64,000 bases of DNA from an uncultured Saprospiraceae bacterium (GTDB lineage Bacteria > Bacteroidota > Bacteroidia > Chitinophagales > Saprospiraceae): assembly GCA_937926205.1 (NCBI GenBank), contig CALEYL010000008.1, forward strand, positions 124,001-188,000, in the 5' to 3' direction. Below are positions 60,180-64,000 of this stretch, in pieces (positions within the stretch are counted from its first letter, which is position 1; each line of letters opens with the position of its first letter). A program made the translations under genes and the position numbers. The notes below the pieces were generated by a model, which saw only the letters and a program-made list of their open reading frames with translations, was not told the origin of the DNA and did no database searches.

Positions 60180-60868
60180 TGCAAAAAACGTATCTGTTTG
60201 CCGGCGCATCCAGCGCTATGGCCATCGAAACGGCCGGACTGCTGCAAGATCAGGGACACAAGGTAATTGGCATCAGCACAAAACCAGGGCATTCTGCCTA
60301 CGACGAATGGCATCAGATTGAAGCCTACGATTTCGGAAAATTTCCGGTTCTGGAGCAAGTCATTGACGGACTGGTTTATTTTCCGGGTACGATCAACCTC
60401 AAACCATTTGCCCGCATCAGCGCAGCCGATTTCAACCGGGATTTATCGGTAAATGCGTTGGGCGCTGTGGCTTTTTCACAGGCTTATTTAGCCAACCTGA
60501 AACGCTCCCCGGATGCTTCGATGGTTTTCATCAGCACCGTTGCCGTTCAGGTTGGTTTGCCCTTCCACGCGTCAGTTTCCATGGCCAAAGGCGCCATTGA
60601 AGGCCTGACAAAAGCCCTGGCAGCAGAACTCGCGCCCGGCATTCGGGTGAATTGCATTGCCCCATCTTTGGTGAATACGCCACTGGGCGAAAAATTCATC
60701 AATACGCCGGAAAAACTGGAGCAAATGCAAAAAAGAAACCCGATGCGCAAAGTCGGCGATGCCATTGATGTAGCCCACGCCATTGCCTTTTTATTGTCGG
60801 AAAATGCCGGGTGGATCAGTGGACAAATCATGGCTGTGGATGGCGGAATGGGGGTCATTAAAAATTAA
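60179..60868 (+). CDS. SDR-family protein lacking the catalytic tyrosine
   Basis: A 229-residue short-chain dehydrogenase fold. The nucleotide motif is YLFAGASSAMAIETAGLL (GASSAMA in place of GxxxGxG). Serine of the catalytic triad is present in VFISTVAVQVG; the YxxxK position reads VSMAK, so the lysine is kept and the tyrosine is replaced by valine (HASVSMAKGAIEGLTKALAA). The end has AIAFLLSENAGWISGQIMAV as in normal SDRs. Such tyrosine-less members probably bind a nucleotide without ordinary dehydrogenase chemistry or use another residue. Coupled to the DUF2805 gene (one-base overlap) and followed by the DUF2256 gene five bases later. Confidence 0.85.
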   Translation: MQKTYLFAGASSAMAIETAGLLQDQGHKVIGISTKPGHSAYDEWHQIEAYDFGKFPVLEQVIDGLVYFPGTINLKPFARISAADFNRDLSVNALGAVAFSQAYLANLKRSPDASMVFISTVAVQVGLPFHASVSMAKGAIEGLTKALAAELAPGIRVNCIAPSLVNTPLGEKFINTPEKLEQMQKRNPMRKVGDAIDVAHAIAFLLSENAGWISGQIMAVDGGMGVIKN

Positions 60869-60873
60869 AGCAG

Positions 60874-61026
60874 ATGCCTAAAACGAGGCCAGTCAAAAAG
60901 GAAAACCTGCCGCAAAAAATTTGCGTAGTTTGCCTGCGGCCATTTTCGTGGCGAAAGAAATGGGAAAAGAACTGGGAACAGGTAAAATATTGCAGCGAAC
61001 GGTGCAGGAAACTTCATTCAAAATAG
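60874..61026 (+). CDS. DUF2256 zinc-ribbon protein
   Basis: A 50-residue protein too short for ordinary ORF calling. Sequence pattern: KICVVCLRPFSWRKKWEKNW, then VKYCSERCRKLHSK; the CxxC and CxxxC pairs fit one zinc site, and PFSWRKKW is the family signature. DUF2256 proteins are small and of unknown biochemical role, often found beside photolyase/cryptochrome genes. It lies five bases after the SDR stop and seems to be the third gene of one operon. Confidence 0.85.
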   Translation: MPKTRPVKKENLPQKICVVCLRPFSWRKKWEKNWEQVKYCSERCRKLHSK

Positions 61027-61060
61027 CGAAGAGCCGCATAAACATCTAATGTTATGGCCT

Positions 61061-62074
61061 CTAGTCATTTTTAATGATCTGCCTCATACCTTTCAGCAAT
61101 GGGTCTCCTCCCGCCCCTTCCATGGCGAGCAGGGCAAAATTATCTGCCAGAATTTCATCCGGGTGGATGATGTAGTCCGTATTGTCGCCAATCTGTTCAT
61201 AAAAACTTTTCTTTTCCGCTTCCTGCAGGGTACTGCTCCCATCCGGGCGGCTAAGCACCTGAAAAGTCCCGTCTGATTTTTGCCGGATGGCGTATAAATC
61301 AAAGTTCAAATAATTAAAAAATGCCCGCATAGACGGATTAAATTGCTTGTAGCGCGAGGTAATCAGCGGAATGGCCTGTAGCTGCCCCTTGCTTGGATGC
61401 CGCAGGCGAATGGCATAAGCCACATCAATGCCATCGGGGTTGGTGAGGAGTAAATCCTGCAATTCCGGTGAAAATCGCAGCGCTTCCCCGCCTCCCGGCA
61501 ATGGTCTGAACCCGATAAGCGCATACAAAAGCTTTCTTTTTTCGGGATGGTAGCGCGAATAAATGTGAAAAAGTTCGTGCAGCATGACGCGCAAGAGGTC
61601 CTTTCGATCCGGATCCAGCAAATCGCTTTGTGGAATGATGATGTTGTGCTCGCGGGTATAAAATACAGAAGGGCCATAGTGTTTTCCGGGCGTTTTAATC
61701 AACCCCAGCGTGTCGGGCACGAGCTCAGGTGACAAGTTGCGGCACAACTGGATTGCTTCCTTCAGTACCCATTGCAGCAAAATCTGTTCAGATTCCGTAA
61801 ACGCCCGAACGTCGTCCTGAAGGTAAAAGCGGTATTCCTGCAGCAGCGTTTCCCGGGAACGCGAATCCTGGGCAATAAATTTGAGCTGAATTTTCATATC
61901 CAGCATGCCAATCTTTTCAAAAAAATGCTCCGCATCGTCTTTTACAATGGCCCTGGCAGCCTGGAGGCTGTCAGCAAAAATGAGTTGGCAATCGCTGTGC
62001 GTTTCTTCAACTACGGCCGACTGGCATGAGATGCCCAATAAGGTCAGGAAAAATAAAAATCCAAACAGGCGCAT
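61061..62074 (-). CDS. Zinc-metallopeptidase-like lipoprotein
   Basis: A 337-residue protein. Lipoprotein signal (MRLFGFLFFLTLLGISC, cysteine 17) from the ATG at 62074. Metallopeptidase signature HELFH (H166, E167, H170) in LLRVMLHELFHIYSRYHPE; the third ligand is probably E307 in IIHPDEILADNFALL (a gluzincin-like ExxxDN). The front half has VKDDAEHFFEKIGMLDMKIQ-type helices. The peptidase role is inferred from the motif, and the full gene family is not recognised. It would be outer-membrane anchored, facing the periplasm. It is convergent with the DUF2256 gene. Confidence 0.7.
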   Translation of the reverse strand: MRLFGFLFFLTLLGISCQSAVVEETHSDCQLIFADSLQAARAIVKDDAEHFFEKIGMLDMKIQLKFIAQDSRSRETLLQEYRFYLQDDVRAFTESEQILLQWVLKEAIQLCRNLSPELVPDTLGLIKTPGKHYGPSVFYTREHNIIIPQSDLLDPDRKDLLRVMLHELFHIYSRYHPEKRKLLYALIGFRPLPGGGEALRFSPELQDLLLTNPDGIDVAYAIRLRHPSKGQLQAIPLITSRYKQFNPSMRAFFNYLNFDLYAIRQKSDGTFQVLSRPDGSSTLQEAEKKSFYEQIGDNTDYIIHPDEILADNFALLAMEGAGGDPLLKGMRQIIKND

Positions 62075-62236
62075 GGAATTTAGCATTAACATGAATGGGG
62101 CACTATTTAAGGTACAGAGATGTATCATTTGGTGATTACAAAGGTATAAATGGCCTCGAAAATGCTGACAGCGTTAACGGATAAATAACAAACTTCCCAC
62201 AAAGTTGCAAGGACTAAAGCACTATAAATCAACAAA

Positions 62237-62272
62237 AAAGAGGCTTTGCGACAGTTGCCGCAAAGCCTCTTT
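62237..62272 (-). terminator. Intrinsic terminator of the OmpA-family gene
   Basis: Perfect arms AAAGAGGCTTTGCG (62237-62250) and CGCAAAGCCTCTTT (62259-62272) with an 8-base loop; on the minus strand followed by TTTTTTG. It lies 22 bases after the stop of the 62295 gene. Confidence 0.85.
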
Positions 62273-62294
62273 GAGGAAGCATTTTCCATGCCTG

Positions 62295-64000
62295 TTACTT
62301 CACCAGATTATAAGTAAACCGCAGCATTTCCATGATGGGGTTTCCAGTATCCGGTTCATTGTTTTGAAGCAGGATGTCGATGTCAATGGTTTCATTAACC
62401 TCTTTTTCCGTGCTGTCAAAAACGATTTTCAGATATCCTTTTTCGCCGGGTTTTACCGGTTTGGTGGAATAGTCAACAGTGGTGCATTCGCAGGCTGTGG
62501 CCGTTTCAATAACCAGATCTACCGTACCGCGGTTCACGAATTCAAAGGTATGGTAGCGCTTTTCGCCTTTCTTCACTTTGCCAAAATCTACATAACGCTT
62601 GGTGAATTGCATCACCGGTACGCCCTTGATCGACTTATTTTTCCGGCGGGAAAGCGAAGACCAGTCGGAGATTTTTACGGTATCCACACTAACCTGCTCG
62701 TTTACAATAACCGGCGCCGTTACCTGCGCATTTTTACCTTTGGGCTGAGGCTTCACTTCCGGCTGTTTGCGCAGGCGGGTGCTCTTGATTGTGATGCTGG
62801 TCGGGCCCGCCGTAATTTTGAATTCTGTGCGGCGGTTGATGGCGTGAGCGGCTTCTTTTTGTTCGTCGCTGGCCAGTTTGTTGATATATGCTTCTGTCAA
62901 CACATCCCCCACTTTGAGGAAGGGGAATTTTTCAGCAAACTTTGCCGTCACTGTTTTAGGAACCGTTTCACCGTAGCCTTTTGCTTCGATGCGTTCGCGG
63001 GCAATGCCGTTGCGAACCAGCCAGCGGCGGGCAGATTCTGCACGGCGCTGAGAAAGGTCTACGTTGTAGGCATCAAGCCCGCGGTTGTCCGTATGCGAAC
63101 CCAGTTCGATTTTCATGTCCGGATACTGCTGCATGAGCTCTTTCACGACCTCAAGGTCAGATTCCGCTTCTTTCTTAATGATGTCTTTATCGTAATCGTA
63201 TAGGATGTTTTCCAGTACGATCGGATTCTCGATGGTGATGGTGTCGTATTCCGGCGGCACGGGCTTCGCTTTCAGGAAGAAGCGGTGTTCAAAAGTTTTG
63301 GATTCTTTCAGTCCGGCCGTATTGATCCGCGTAGAATCCGGGTAGTAACCTTCTTTGCTCGCTACGATCATGTAAGGCTTTTCCAGTTCCAAACCAAAAT
63401 CGAGGCGGTTGCCTTTTTCTCCGGCGGTTTTGGAATCTGATTTACCCCGCATTTCGTTGGTCATTTCCACGAGTTCTACCGTTGCTCCGGTGAGCGCTTT
63501 TTTGCTTTCGTCAAAAATACCGACAACCAGATCGGCATACAAGCGGGCGATGTTGAAATTGTAAATATCGTCGCAGCAGGTTTTTCCGTGCACCGAACGG
63601 CTTCCGCCCGGGCGGTTGGAAGCGAGAAAACCAGTGTATCCTTCCTTGTCAATGTAAAAATCGAGGTCATCCACGCTGGTGTTGTATGGTTTGCCCATGT
63701 TCTTGGGCTCACTCCACGTAGAACCATCCCAAACGCTGTAGAAAATATCGAGACCGCCGATGCCCGGATGCCCGGTAGAGCTGAAATACAGCGTACCGTC
63801 CAAATAATGCGGCGTTATCTCGTCGCCTGGCGTATTGATTTTCGGACCCAGGTTTACAGGATCCCCATAAACGCCGCCGCCTTTATTGGTTGCATAGTAG
63901 ATGTCGTAGCCGCCCTGACCGCCTTCCATGTTGGAAACGAAGAATAAAACCTCTTTTCCAAACAATTCACCTACAGCAGGGTCTTTGGAAATGAAGTCGC
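62295..64000 (-). CDS. OmpA-family protein with PD40 blades and C-terminal DUF1573 (5' end outside window)
   Basis: The last 568 codons of a larger gene; the frame is open to the window edge (before the TTG at 63963-63965 reads FISKDPAVGE). Order: PD40/WD40-like blades (about residues 1-150 of the visible part; FFVSNMEGGQGGYDIYYAT, LYFSSTGHPGIGGLDIFYS), a carboxypeptidase-regulatory-like region, an OmpA domain with ENILYDYDKDIIKKEAESDL and SHTDNRGLDAYNVDLSQRRA (peptidoglycan-binding aspartate and arginine present), a K/P-rich linker, and a DUF1573 domain (YVDFGKVKKGEKRYHTFEFV) at the C-terminus. Similar OmpA-PD40 proteins (PorE-like) tie T9SS parts to the cell wall. The OmpA/DUF1573 fusion is noteworthy. 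Confidence 0.85.
   Translation of the reverse strand, partial: DFISKDPAVGELFGKEVLFFVSNMEGGQGGYDIYYATNKGGGVYGDPVNLGPKINTPGDEITPHYLDGTLYFSSTGHPGIGGLDIFYSVWDGSTWSEPKNMGKPYNTSVDDLDFYIDKEGYTGFLASNRPGGSRSVHGKTCCDDIYNFNIARLYADLVVGIFDESKKALTGATVELVEMTNEMRGKSDSKTAGEKGNRLDFGLELEKPYMIVASKEGYYPDSTRINTAGLKESKTFEHRFFLKAKPVPPEYDTITIENPIVLENILYDYDKDIIKKEAESDLEVVKELMQQYPDMKIELGSHTDNRGLDAYNVDLSQRRAESARRWLVRNGIARERIEAKGYGETVPKTVTAKFAEKFPFLKVGDVLTEAYINKLASDEQKEAAHAINRRTEFKITAGPTSITIKSTRLRKQPEVKPQPKGKNAQVTAPVIVNEQVSVDTVKISDWSSLSRRKNKSIKGVPVMQFTKRYVDFGKVKKGEKRYHTFEFVNRGTVDLVIETATACECTTVDYSTKPVKPGEKGYLKIVFDSTEKEVNETIDIDILLQNNEPDTGNPIMEMLRFTYNLVK

Noticed and set aside
62205..63203. A 332-codon open frame on the plus strand
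   Set aside because: It is antisense to the OmpA-family gene, has no family features, and its composition mirrors the codon bias of the real gene.
1..64000. tRNA or rRNA genes
   Set aside because: I looked for GGTTCGA-type T-loops and rRNA core sequences and found none that fit a full cloverleaf or rRNA helix.

Overview
The window looks like a chromosomal segment of a Bacteroidota bacterium, most likely from the Saprospiria (Lewinella or Haliscomenobacter-like). This rests on type IX secretion (T9SS) sorting domains of both type A and type B, a PorP/SprF protein, SprB-type repeats, ECF sigma factors, LytS/LytTR and propeller-type sensor systems, and TAnnTTTG-type -7 boxes. The taxonomic placement is an inference. 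No rRNA, tRNA, CRISPR array, phage or complete insertion sequence was seen.

Layout. 1-9.6 kb: the start of a PAS-domain protein, an AspT/YidE-type antiporter coupled to mtaB, a secreted protein, a TonB-type outer-membrane receptor, a LytS/LytTR pair split by a MITE-like element, and hisC. 9.6-21.6 kb: two ECF sigma factors (one with an overlapping anti-sigma-like gene), a P-type ATPase, a DUF4349 lipoprotein, a Gfo/Idh/MocA oxidoreductase and an alpha/beta hydrolase. This part is sprinkled with a two-hairpin dispersed repeat, which has been tandemly amplified into the 5' end of the hydrolase gene. 20.3-26.4 kb: a NarL-type two-component system with three uncharacterised proteins. Two promoters here carry the same palindrome at the same 23-bp distance from the -7 box, which points to one local regulon.

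26.4-47.4 kb is a cell-surface block on the minus strand: a 1,185-residue BNR/T9SS protein, several lipoproteins and secreted proteins of unknown role, PorP/SprF next to a type-B (CHU_C) protein, and a protein of about 3,424 residues. The giant protein carries dockerin-like, cohesin-like and Kazal-like domains, two PPC-like domains, 25 SprB-like repeats, a PKD domain and a type-A sorting signal.

47.8-64 kb: a CrtA-like monooxygenase, lgt, and a minus-strand cluster of two ATP-grasp-like proteins flanking a class I glutamine amidotransferase, which may be an uncharacterised amidoligase pathway. Then follow a decayed DUF433/DUF5615 toxin-antitoxin pair with an intact promoter, gcvP, a biotin carrier protein, an AraC-type membrane regulator, a thioredoxin-like protein, a DUF2805-SDR-DUF2256 trio, a zinc-peptidase-like lipoprotein, and an OmpA-DUF1573 protein that runs off the window.

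The best candidates for something new are the palindrome-linked two-component regulon (20.3-26.2 kb), the ATP-grasp/amidotransferase cluster with a switch-like intercistronic structure (49.8-53.0 kb), and the dispersed repeat that has become coding sequence (19.96-20.13 kb).
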